Source: Capsicum annuum
Lineage: Eukaryota > Streptophyta > Magnoliopsida > Solanales > Solanaceae
Direction: 5' to 3'
Assembly (NCBI RefSeq): GCF_002878395.1
Contig: NW_025892689.1
Location: 43,695-107,694, forward strand
DNA length: 64,000 nucleotides
A program made the translations under genes and the position numbers. Shown piece after piece: positions 13,129-23,400 of this stretch; the stretch's first letter is position 1, and every line of letters begins with the position of its first letter. Under the pieces are notes generated by a model, which saw only the letters and a list, made by a program, of their open reading frames with translations, was not told where the DNA came from and did not search any database.

Positions 13129-13389
13129 TGTAATACCCTGAGAATTTCAACTAATAGTAGAACCCTATTTCAAGCTTGTTAGAAATAAAGTCAGTGATTT
13201 GGTAGCTACATGATCTAGCTTGAAGAGTATTAGGGCCTTAAAATGGTCCTAGCTATTAGACGAATCAAAACATTCCTTTTTGATTGAATTCTTGAGATGG
13301 ATATTGGTTTGATCAACTTCAAACGAGCATATCTCTCATTATACTATGAATCTCTGAGCGGTTATGCCATTTTCCTCCAGCATATCATC

Positions 13390-13640
13390 CTGGAAATTTC
13401 ATGATGATATTTTGGGACGACTTCACACAAGCCTGACGGCTTGTCAGAAATGTCATCACCATAAGCAAAAAGTCACAAAATCTAACATTTGTGATGATAT
13501 TTTGTAACAACTTGTCACAAGTTTGACGGCTTGTCACAAAATTCATCAACCTTAAGCCAAAAACCATAAAATCCACCCTTTTGTGACAACATTTCATGAC
13601 GACTTATCACAAGCCTGATGACTTGTCATGAATGTCGTCG
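13390..13640 (+). repeat. Hairpin tandem repeat in 5' LTR of C, three units
   Basis: Units of about 85-90 bp each contain a near-palindrome: acaagcc-tgac-ggcttgt at 13427-13444, a weaker form at 13517-13534, and acaagcctgatgacttgt at 13609-13626. Each is preceded by a form of tttcgtgacgacttgtc and followed by aatgtcgtc. The same array is in the 3' LTR at 20697-20932. Confidence 0.75.
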
Positions 13641-13710
13641 ACTATTTTTTTCAATAATTTAATGATATTTTTACAAAGGTATTTTGGTCTTTTTCCTACA
13701 CTTTACATGA

Positions 13711-13720
13711 CTTATAACCC
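13711..13720 (+). promoter_or_regulatory. TATA-like box in 5' LTR of C
   Basis: The sequence cttataaccc follows the hairpin array and precedes a pyrimidine-rich tract (ttctatttctctttag). The homologous site in the 3' LTR is at about 20999-21007 (tttataacc). Its placement before a CT-rich start region fits a U3/R boundary. This is an inference from position only. Confidence 0.4.
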
Positions 13721-15348
13721 GCAGAGAACGTATTTTTTTCTATTTCTCTTTAGTTAAACATATCAAAATTCTCTGCAAACCTTCAACCACAAGGTTAGGG
13801 TTTTAACATAACAACCTAAGTATCTAGAGATTCAACCGTGAGAATTCAATAATTCTTGCATATTTGAATTCCCCATTAAGAGGGCTAAAAAGGACACCCA
13901 ATAGTTTATGAATAACCTTCCAAAATTTTTGAAGTCATACAAAAGCTCCAAGTTTAAGGTATATGGTTTTGAACAAGAACACCCTTTTGTTCTTGTGCCC
14001 AAAATTTACATATTTTCATTAAGTATTTTGTAAATTCATGGATAATTCCTATCATATTATTATGTTGTTAGTTTTATGAAACTATGTCTTACCCAAGCTT
14101 TGAGTTGTAATATTATTATCCATATTAATGTTTTAAATTGTCAATTTATGGTTTAAGTTGCATAATTCAACGTCTATATCATTTTTTGAGAATTTCAAGA
14201 AGTGAGTTTTGATTTTAAGTTAAGATAGAAATCCACATTCTTGAGTTTGAAGTAAAGTGGATGCATTTTGGCTCCCATTATATATATATATATATATATA
14301 TTGTTGAATTATTTTAAGGTGGATTTTCTAAATTTATGAGCTAAGTAAGGGATTAGTATTTAGCACCAAGTTGGGCTTGATTTTAAGGTCTCATGCCCCA
14401 GAACTACGTGCCCTATAGGTTTATGATATAACCCAAGTGGGTTAAGATAGTGATCACTAAAGTTAAGGTTTTATCTGATGGCAAGGATAGAATAGCTCTC
14501 CCTAATATGGGTAAGACGTTGGACTCCATGTAGCTCTCATGGTTTATGTCCATTAAGAGAAACTCTCTAAGTTCCTAAAGTTCTCTAAGTCCTAAAGTCT
14601 TCCATGTTTCAAAGAGTTTTAGTCTTAAAGTTACAAAGTTTTGAAAGTATAAATATTTTGAAAGCTATGGTCCTAATAATTTCAAGTGTCATGATAATTT
14701 GTGGTTTTAAGTAAAAGCATGATGATCTGTGTGTCTTGTGGGATACATTTATTTCAAGCTATGTGAGTATGTTTTACACCATGTAGGTTTTCTATAAAAG
14801 CTTATGATATTGATAATTTTAATTTCACACTCCTCCATATGTTCAGTACATTCCCAAAGTACTGACCCACATATTTTTTTTGTGTGCCATATATTCTCGT
14901 AATGTAAATTCAGGTGCTCAGCTTCAGCCTCACCAGTGATCTTTTCGAGCATTTCTATTTACATATAAGCCACGGTGAGTCCTTATGTTTCAGGGATCGA
15001 TTATTCTCAGACTTCCAGTTTTATTTAGTAGTTGTTTAATTCTTGTCAGTTGAGTATGATTCAGTTGGGGACCTATCCTAATGACTCTCTAGTTTGGAGT
15101 AGTAGAGGTTTGTCAGACTAGTCATCAGATTATCAACACTTTGAGATTTTCTTTGAGTTATAGTTTGTTCAGACCAAGTATTTTATTTATATTTCTCATT
15201 TTATGATGTCACAGTGTTGATTTCATGTCTTTTATCTTTAAAATAAGCTAATATATGAAGTAGAAGGCTCAAAGGGTTAGCTTGGGACTACTTTTAGCCT
15301 TAATCACCGTGTGACATTCTGGGACCTGGTTGTGGGGTATTACAAACT

Positions 15349-15367
15349 TGGTATCAGAGCCAGGTTT
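15349..15367 (+). other. Primer-binding site of element C
   Basis: TGGTATCAGAGCCAGGTTT starts 4 bp after the LTR end. It is an initiator-Met tRNA primer site, the usual one for this clade, and its first 13 bases look intact. Confidence 0.85.
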
Positions 15368-15549
15368 AGAGAGTCCTAGGGAGTATGACAAGCCACATTA
15401 AGTAGAGTCTTGATCATCGATATGTAGCGCCCCACATCTATGAGCAAGAGGCTATGAAATATTTTAGGAACAAGTCGTTTCTTCCTCTCAAGTCCATCAT
15501 GCTCAAGTTTCTCTCTCAACTACTAATTCATGTTATCTTATTTCAGAAT

Positions 15550-16741
15550 ATGCCTCCCCGCTGAGCTCAAAGAAATAACAACGATCAGCAACCTTAGCCC
15601 ACTGATCCTCTAAATGAAAATGTATCCCACACCAAATTCAGGGTAGCCTTCCAAGTACTGGCCCTAGCTGTCACTGTCCAGGACAATCAGGCCACAGCTC
15701 CTCAGCAATAGAGAAGTGACTTAGCTACTGCTAGAATTCATGACTTTATATGGGTAAGTCTGCCAGAGTTTTATGGGTCAAAGACAGGGAAAGACCTGCA
15801 GTTATATTATGAGGAGATAAGGAAGATCACACAGGTAATGTGTGTGTCTGAAGAAGAGTATGTGGAGTTAGCATCTTACAGGTTGAAGGACATTGTGTAT
15901 GACTGGGTGGTTTCTTAGAGGAAAGATAGAGGGGAGGATGACGCTCCCATTACCTGGTAGATATTCCAAGATGCATTCTTGGATAGGTTCTTTTCTTTAG
16001 AGTTAAGAGAGGCAAAGACTGAAGAGTTTATGAACTTGAGATAGGACTCCATGACTGTTAAGGAGTACTGCTTAAAGTTTAATCAGCTAGCAAAATATAT
16101 GCCTGACTTGATCTCTGATTCCTGAACTAGTATGAGAAAGTTTGTGATGGGTATGTTGGGCTTAATACTAAAGAATGCCACACTGCTATATTGAATAAGA
16201 AAATAGATTTATCTAGGCTAATGATCTATGTGCAAAAAATAAAAGAGGATAAGATAAGAGAAAGAGATAGAGCAAGAGGTAACAAGAGAGCCAGGTCTAA
16301 ACATCACGAGTACGGTCAAGATAGATCCTAGGGAGGGAACCGCATTTAGTTCCAGAATCATTCTTCTATGCCAGAACCCTCATCTGCTAGTTCCCTAGTG
16401 CCTAGAGGTAGGCCAGAGCAGGGAAACAGGTCTTCTATGTCCAGGCCTCAGTAGAGTATAGCAGCAAGCTTAACTTCTCTATTTATGCCAAGTGTGGTGG
16501 GACCCATCCTGGTGAGTGTTTGGCTGAACAGCGTGGTTGTTTCGGGTATGGCAAGATAGGCCACAAACTTAGAGAGTGCCCACATGCCAGGCAGAAAAGC
16601 AGAGATACCCGGCCCCAGACCCAGGCCACTAGTGCATCAGCTTTTGCAGCCCATCCAGATCCTTCTCAGGGCACTTCTTCTAGTATTGCTGGTAGTCAGC
16701 ACCAAAATAGGTTCTATGCCCTACCTTCCTATCATGAGTAG
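15550..16741 (+). pseudogene. gag: Element C gag
   Basis: Structural capsid/nucleocapsid protein. The first codons read MPPR then TGA, as expected if a CGA became TGA. Downstream are the gag core (LPEFYGSKTGKDLQLYYEEI, FLDRFFSLELREAKTEEF, MTVKEYCLKFNQLAKYMPDL) and at the end a zinc-knuckle region: KCGGTHPGEC followed by CFGYGKIGHKLREC. In that knuckle the second Cys of CX2CX4HX4C is Tyr. Many stops (TAG, TAA, TGA) and at least one frameshift near 16180-16330 break it. In a working element gag would run on into pol; here a TAG at 16739-16741 ends the frame. Confidence 0.85.
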
Positions 16742-18600
16742 GAAGACTCTCCTGATGTTGTTACTGGTATACTCTATGTATTTTATTTTGATGTATATGT
16801 GTTATTGGACCCCGGGTCAAGTTTTTCTTATATAACCCCACTTGTTGCTATGAAGTTTGAAAAGAGTCCTAAAAGTATTTCTGAGCCTATTCTAGTTTCT
16901 ACCCCAGTAGGGGAGTCTATTTTTGCTAAGCAAGTATGCAAGAATTTTCCTATTACAGTCCTTCATAGAGTTACACTTACTGATTTAATAGAGTTAGAGA
17001 TGGTAGATTTTGATGCTATCTTGGGTATGAAATGGCTTCACTCCTGCTATGCGTCTATAGATTGTCGCACTCGTGTAGTCAAATTTTAGTTTCCTGATGA
17101 ACCATTTTTTGAGTGGTCAGGGAGTTCAGTACCTTCCAAGAGTCATTTTATTTCTTATCTCAAAGCTAGGAAGCTTATATCTAAGGATCGCTTTTATCAC
17201 TTGGATAGAGTTAAGGACACTAAGTCTGAAACCCCAAATATCCATTCAGTCAAATTGTCAATGAGTTTCCTGATGTCTTTTCAGAAGATCTCCCAGGGAT
17301 ACCTCCCAATAGAGAGATAGAATTTGGGATTGATCTACTTCCTAACACTCAGCCTATTTCCATTCCTACCTACCGTATGGAACCTGCAGAGCATAAGGAG
17401 TTGGAAGAACAACTTAAATATTTCTTAGACAAAGGTTTTATAAGGCCCCATATATCTCCTTGAGGCGCACCTGTGTGAAAAAAATGTTCTTTGCGTCTGT
17501 GCATTGACTACCATCAAGTTAATAAGGTCACAGTTAAGAACAAGTACCCTCTTCTAAGAATAGATGATTTTTTTATCAGTTACAAGGTGTGAGTTATTTC
17601 TCTAAGATAGACCTTAGATCCAGCTATCACCAACTTAAAGTAAAGGGGTGTGATATCCTAAACACAGCCTTTCGAATTTGCTATGGTTAATTCGAGTTTC
17701 TTATTATGTCTTTTGAGCTAACTAATGCCCCAGCAGCTTTCATGGACCTCATGAATCGAGTTTTTAAGCCATATCTTGATATGTTCATCATTGTGTTTAT
17801 CAACGACATTCTTGTGTATTCCTGAAGTGAGGGTGATCATGCAGACCATCTTAGAATCGTCTTGCAAACTCTTAGAGATCATAAGTTGTTTGTGAAATTT
17901 AGTAAGTGTGAGTTTTGGCTAAGGTCCATAGAATTTCTAGGTCATATTATTTCAGCAGAAGGTATTAGAGTTGATCCCCAAAAGACAGAGACCGTTAGAA
18001 ATTAGCCTAGGCCTATCTCTCTATCTTATATTAGAAGTTTCTTGAGTCTAGCTGGCTATTACCTCTGTTTTGTTGAAGGGTTCTCTTCCATTGCATCTCC
18101 CATGACTCGGTTGACCCAAAAGAAAGTTAAGTTTCTCTGGTCAGATTTTTGTGAGAAGAGTTTTTAGGAGTTGAAGACTCGACTCACTTCCGCCCCTATG
18201 TTGACTTTTCCTAATGGAGTAGATGGTTTTATGGTATACTGTGATACTTCGAGAGTTGGTTTGGATTGTGTGTTGATGTAGAGGGGTAAAGTTATAGCCT
18301 ATTCTTCTAGACAGTTGAAACCTCATGAGAAGAATTACCCAACCCACGACTTAGAGTTGGTTGTTGTAGTGTTTGCTCTAAAAATTTGGAGACATTATTT
18401 GTATGGTGTGCATGTTGATATTTTTACTGATCTCAAAAGCTTGCAGTATGTGTTGACTTGGAAAGAGTTGAATCTTAGGGAGTGGAGGTTGTTAGAATTG
18501 TTAAAAGACTATGATATAAGCATTTTTATCATTCTAGCAAGGCCAATATTATGGCAGATGCCCTTAGCAGGATGTCTATGGGTAGTATTTCGCATGTGGA
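16742..18600 (+). pseudogene. pol: Element C pol, first half: protease, reverse transcriptase, RNase H
   Basis: The protease (about 16790-17090) keeps LLDPGSSFSYITP with the catalytic Asp, then DFDAILGMKWLHSCYASIDC. The reverse transcriptase (about 17300-18030) has [14 protein letters not shown], a stop in place of the Trp of ISPWGAP (near 17460), CIDYHQ, and FAMV. Its catalytic block reads [14 protein letters not shown], so the first Asp of the FIDD pair is Asn; a stop follows. RNase H (about 18230-18540) shows VYCDTSRVGLDCVLM, ending at a stop, then [17 protein letters not shown]. Stops and single-base frameshifts are frequent. Confidence 0.88.
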
Positions 18601-20130
18601 GGAAGGTAAGAAAGAGTTGCTCATGATGAACATCGTCTGGCTAGACGGGTGTTAAGTGTCTTGATTCCTCTGAGGGAAACATTTGGTGCAGAGTAGTTCT
18701 GAATCCTCTTTGGTTTCGAAAGTATAGGAGAAGTAATACTTAGATGCTATCTTGATCAGACTGAAGGAGTCAGTCAAGGACCAAAAGGTGGAGGTTTTCT
18801 TTCAAGGGGGAGATGGGGTGTTGAGGTTGCAGGGTAGATTATGTGTTCCTGATATTAGTTATCTAAGGTAGAGAATTATGGCTGAAGCGGATGGTGTGCG
18901 GTATTCTATTCATCTCGATGCTACCAAGATGTACCACGACTTGCGGGAAATCTATTGGTGGTGTGGTATGAAGAAGGATATAGCTAATTTTGTGGCAAAG
19001 TATGCAATACGTCAACATGTTAAGGTTGAGCACTAAAGACCTGATGGTGTGATTCAAGAGTTTAGTATCCTAACTTGGTAGTGGGAAGAGATAAATATGG
19101 ATTTTGTGGTTGGCTTACCTCTTTCTCAACGCCATCATGATTCCATCTGGGTTGTTGTCGACAGGCTGACTAAGTCAGCATATTTCTTGCTTGTGCACAC
19201 ATCTTATACTGCTGAGGACTATGCAAGATTGTATATTCGAGAGTTGGTCAGGTTGCATGGAGTTCCCTATCTATCATTTACGATAGGGGTACTCAGTTCA
19301 CTTCTTAGTTTTGGAGAACGTTTCAGAAGGTTCTCGGTACCCAAGTTTATATTAGTTTTGCTTTTCATCCACAGACAGATGGTCAGGCTGAGAGGACTAT
19401 CCAAACTTTGAAGGACATGTTAAGGGCATATGTCCTTGGTTTCAAAGATAGTTGGGATGAGCATTTACCATTGATAGAGTTTTCTTACAACAATAGTTAC
19501 CATGCTAGTATCAAGATGGCACCATTCAAGGCATTATATATTAGTAGAAGTAGATAACCCATAGGTTGATTTGAAGTGGGTGAAGCTACTTTGGTTGGAC
19601 CTAATGCAGTATTTAAGGCGATGAAGAAGGTAAAGTTGATTAGAGAAAGTTTAAAGATAGCTCAGAGTCTTCAAAAGTCATAAGCAGATGTGAGACAAAA
19701 ATACCTTGAGTTCGAAGTTAATGATTTGGTGTATCTAAAAATTTTGCCCATGAAAGGGGTGAAAAGATTTGGGAAGAAAAGGAAACTTAGTCCCCGTTAT
19801 GTTGGCCCTTACAGAATTCTTAGTCATGTTGGGAATGTAGCCTATGAAGTTGATCTGCCTACAGAGGTGTCAGTTGTTCATCCTATTTTCTATATTACCA
19901 TGCTTAGGAAGCATATTGATGATTCTATCGTTGTGCATTCTTCAGATAGCTTAGATATTCAGAATAACCTTTCATTTGATGAGGTTCTAGTTGAGATCCT
20001 AGATTACCAAGTCTGTAGACTAAGGAACAAAGAAGTTCCATTGGTCAAAGGTTTATGGCAGAACCAATCAGTTGAGGGTGCTTCTTGGTAAACCGAAGCA
20101 TATATACGATCCAAGTACCCACACCTCTTC
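18601..20130 (+). pseudogene. pol: Element C pol, second half: integrase and chromodomain
   Basis: The integrase zinc finger (about 18900-19040) has lost both Cys of KCxxCQ, reading KYAIRQ. The core starts with MDFVVGLPLSQRHHDSIW and is frameshifted near 19260, after which the YDRGTQF block retains the second catalytic Asp; [10 protein letters not shown] keeps the Glu. The C-terminal GPY/F motif is RYVGPYRIL (about 19795). The chromodomain (about 19980-20130) has VEILDYQVCRLRNKEVP and ends at a TAA in place of Glu, followed by decayed IRSKYPHLF. The last 133 codons before that stop are open. Confidence 0.87.
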
Positions 20131-20351
20131 TTCATAAGTTCTGAGCAAGCCAAAGGTATTACTTTTCTTAATTCAGCCCCTATCTAACCAAAGATTCAGC
20201 TATATAGTTATTTTCTTGCAAATTTGTGAATTCTCAGAAATACATGAAAGTTTAGAATGACATAGATTCAATTAAGAGAACTATTCCAACTGTGCATCCT
20301 TAGTTTCTTTGCATTCCCAGCTTAACTAGTGACATTCGAAGATGTATGTTT

Positions 20352-20366
20352 CCAAGGGGGAGATAT
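20352..20366 (+). other. Polypurine tract of element C
   Basis: The sequence ccaagggggagatat directly precedes the 3' LTR. It is the clade's typical G-rich primer for plus-strand synthesis. Between the chromodomain end (about 20130) and this site is about 220 bp of untranslated sequence. Confidence 0.8.
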
Positions 20367-22704
20367 TATAATACCCTGAGAATTTCAACTAATAGTGGAA
20401 CCCTGTTTCAAGCTCCTTAGAAATAAAGTTAGTGATTTGGTAGCTTGATGAGTATTAGGGCCTCAAAAGTGTCCTAGCTATTAGACGAATCAAAACATTC
20501 CTTGCCGATTGAATTCTTGAGATGGATATTGGTATGATCAACTTCAAATGAGAATATCTCTCATTATACTATGAATTTCTGAGCTCATGATCCACCAAAA
20601 TATATATAATTGAATTATCTTTCCAACGATACCAATTTCTCCAAAATTCATTATCGGAGCAAAGATTTATGCCCATTTTACTCCAGCATATCAGCCTAAA
20701 AATTTCGTGATGACATTTAGTTATGACTTGTCACAAGCCTGACGGCTTGTCACAAATGTCTTCACCATAAGCATAAAGTCACGAAATCCAACATTTTGTG
20801 ATGATATTTTGTGATGACTTGTCACAACTTTGATGGCTTGTCACAAAATGTCATCAACCTTAAGACGAAAATCATAAAATCCACCCTTTTGTGATGACAT
20901 TTCGTGACGACTTGTCACAAATGTCGTCAGCTATTTTTTCAGAAATTTAATGACATTTTTGCAAGGGTATTTTGGTCTTTTTCCTGCACTTCCCACAATT
21001 TATAACCCTCAGAGAACGTATTTTCCTCTATTTCTCTTTAGTTAAACATCTCAAAATTCTATGCACACCTTCAACAAAAAGGTTATGGTTTTAACATAAA
21101 ATCCCAATTATCTAGAGATTCAACCGTGAGAATTCAATAATTCTTGCATATTTGAATTTCCCGTTAAGAGGGCTACGAGGGACACTCAATAGTTCCTGAA
21201 TAACCTTTCAAAATTTTTGAAGTCATCCAAAAGCTCCAAGTTTAAGGTATGTGGTTTTGAACAAGAACACCCTTTCATTCTTGTGCCCAAAAGTTACATA
21301 TTTTCATAAAGTATTTCGTAAATTCATGGAGAATTTCTATCATGTTATTATATTGTGAGTTTTATGAAACTATGTCTTACCCACGCTTTGAGTTGTAATA
21401 TTATTATGCATATTAATGTTTTAAATTATCAATTTATGGTTTAAGTTGCATAATTCAACGTCTATATCATGTTTTGAGAATTTCAAGTCCTATTGTTGTG
21501 AATTGAACCTTATGGTTAAAGAATGAGTTTGAGAATGAGATGTTAACGATTTTTAAAGAATATCAAGAAGTGAGTTTTGATTGTAAGTTAAGATAGAAAT
21601 CCACATTCTTTAGTTTGAAGTAAAGGAGATGCATTTTGGCTCCCATTATATATATATATATTGTTGAATTATTTTAAGGTGGATTTTCTAAATTTTTGAG
21701 CTAAGTAAAGGATTAGTATTTAGTACCTAGTTGGGCTTGATTCCGAGGTCTCATACCCCAGAACTATGTGCCCCCATAGGTACTTGATATACCCCAAGTG
21801 GGTTGAGATAGTGATCACTAAACTTAAGGTTTTATCCGATTGCAAGGATAGAACAGCTCTCACCAACGTGGGTAAGACGTTGGACTCCATGTAGCTCACA
21901 TGGTTTATGTCGGTTAAGAGAAACTCCCTAAGTTCCTAAAGTTCTCTAAGTCCTAAAGTCTTCCAAGTTTCAAAGAGTTTTAGTCTTAAACTTATAAAGT
22001 TTTGAAAGTATAAGTGTTTTTGAAAGCTATGGTCCTAATAATTTCAGGTGTCATGATAATTTGAGGCTTTAAGTAAAAGTATGATGATTTATGAGTCTTG
22101 TGGCATATATTTATTTCGAGCTATGTGAGTATGTTTTACACCATGAAGGTTTTCTATAAAAGCTTATGATATTGATTATTTTAATTGCACACTCCCCCAT
22201 ATGCTCAGTATATTCCGAAAGTACTGACCCATATATTTTGTCTGTGTTCCATATATTCTTGTAATGTAGGTTCAGGTTCTCAGTCTCAGCCTCACCAGTG
22301 ATCCTTTCGAACACTTCTATCGAAATATCAGTCGTGGTGAGTCCTCATGTTTCGGGGACCGATTATTCTCAGACTTCTAATTTTATTTAGTATCTGTTTA
22401 ATTCTTGTCAGTTGAGTATGAGTCAGTTGGGGACGTATCCCAATGGCTCTCTAGTTTGGAGTAGTAGAGGTTTATCAGACTAGTTATTAGATTATCAGCA
22501 CTTCGAGATTTTCTTTGACTTGTAGTTTGTTCTGACCAAGTATTTCATTCATATTTCTCATTTTATGATATCACAGTGTTAAGTGCATGTTTTTATCCTT
22601 AAGTAAGCTAATATATGAAGTAGAAGGCTCAAAGGGTTAGCTTGGTTCTACTTGTATCCTTTAGCACCGTGTGACGTTCCGGGACCAAATCGTGTGGCCT
22701 TACA
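20367..22704 (+). mobile_element. 3' LTR of element C
   Basis: It begins TATAATACCCTG (TG changed to TA) and ends GGCCTTACA at the boundary with gag of B. It pairs with 13129-15344 and is about 120 bp longer because of the indels described there. The hairpin array is at 20697-20932; its third unit has lost one arm. Confidence 0.9.
20697..20932 (+). repeat. Hairpin tandem repeat in 3' LTR of C
   Basis: Near-palindromes lie at 20733-20750 (acaagcctgacggcttgt) and 20824-20841. The third unit reads gacttgtcacaaatgtcg, missing the central arm found in the 5' LTR, which fits deletion between the short repeats cttgtcac. Confidence 0.7.
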
Positions 22705-23400
22705 GGGAAATATGACAGTGAAAGATTATTCTCTTAAGTTTACTCAATTAGCCAGATATGCCCCTCATGTGGTTGCAGATAGCAGGGCAAGGATGAGTAA
22801 GTATGTTTCAGGGGTGAGTGATAGCATGGTTAATGAGTGCAGATCCGTCATGCTGAATAGTGACATGACTTTAGCAAGGATTATGACTCATGCTCAGTAG
22901 ATTGATGAGCAAAATATTAAGATAAACGAGAAACAGAATAAGAGGGCGAAGATAGGTAGTTTCAACTTTGCTCAGCCTAAGTTAGAAAGAGAAAACCATT
23001 CTCAGTTTCATCCTAAGTCATCCGTTCTAAGTCCTTCTATAGCCAGTGCTCCAGTTTCTAAGTTCAGAAAGGGTAACAAAGATAGAGCGCCAAGATCTAA
23101 GACCCAGGATAGTGTTAGCAATGCTCGTACCTACCCTCTTTGCCAAATTTATAACAAGAACCATTAGGATAGTTACAGAGCTGGCAGTGGTATTTGTTTT
23201 GGATGTGGCAAGCCAGGCCACAGAGTCAGAGACTATCTTTAGCCAGGTCATCAGGGTCAACACAATTGCTCCTCAGCTCAGTTCGGTTGCCCAAATCAGC
23301 AGGGTGCCACCTCCAGTGCTACTAGTGGGAAATGTCCAAATTGTCACTATGCTCTTCAGTCCTAATAGGATCAGGAAAATTCTCCTGAGGTAGCTACTGC
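22705..23400 (+). pseudogene. gag: Element B gag, C-terminal part
   Basis: The frame resumes directly after C with NMTVKDYSLKFTQLARYAP and runs through SGVSDSMVNECRSVMLNSDM and MTHAQ to a stop at the position of the usual HAQQ. The nucleocapsid segment (about 23130-23225) reads CFGCGKPGHRVRDY: a CX2CX4HX4 zinc knuckle whose last Cys is Tyr. It is followed by a Gln-rich linker. Other stops interrupt it. Frames on other phases in this stretch are shadows. Confidence 0.87.

Larger units (their letters stand above)
13129..15344 (+). mobile_element. 5' LTR of element C (family 2)
   Basis: It opens TGTAATACCCTGAG and ends GGGTATTACA. It differs from the 3' LTR (20367-22704) by substitutions (5 in the first 77 bases) and three visible indels: it lacks about 85 bp present near 20587-20672, lacks about 80 bp near 21488-21567 bounded by tcaag repeats, and keeps a hairpin arm lost at about 20925. 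A (TA)n tract at 14279-14302 is longer than the one at 21648-21661. Confidence 0.9.
13129..22704 (+). mobile_element. Element C: full-length but inactive chromovirus
   Basis: A 9.6-kb element with both LTRs (13129-15344 and 20367-22704), primer site, gag-pol and polypurine tract, inserted in the gag of B. LTR ends are TGTAATACC and TTACA. The flanking 5-mers are gcgca and gggaa (3 of 5 match); B's gag frame continues across if one copy is ignored, so the right copy is probably the original. It is the innermost and hence latest insertion of the stack. Numerous stops and frameshifts make it inactive. Confidence 0.9.

Noticed and set aside
16742..20130. Endogenous pararetrovirus (Caulimoviridae) origin for the pol regions
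   Set aside because: Paired long LTRs, TSDs, primer site, integrase and chromodomain identify Ty3/gypsy chromoviruses; no movement-protein or coat-like motif is seen.
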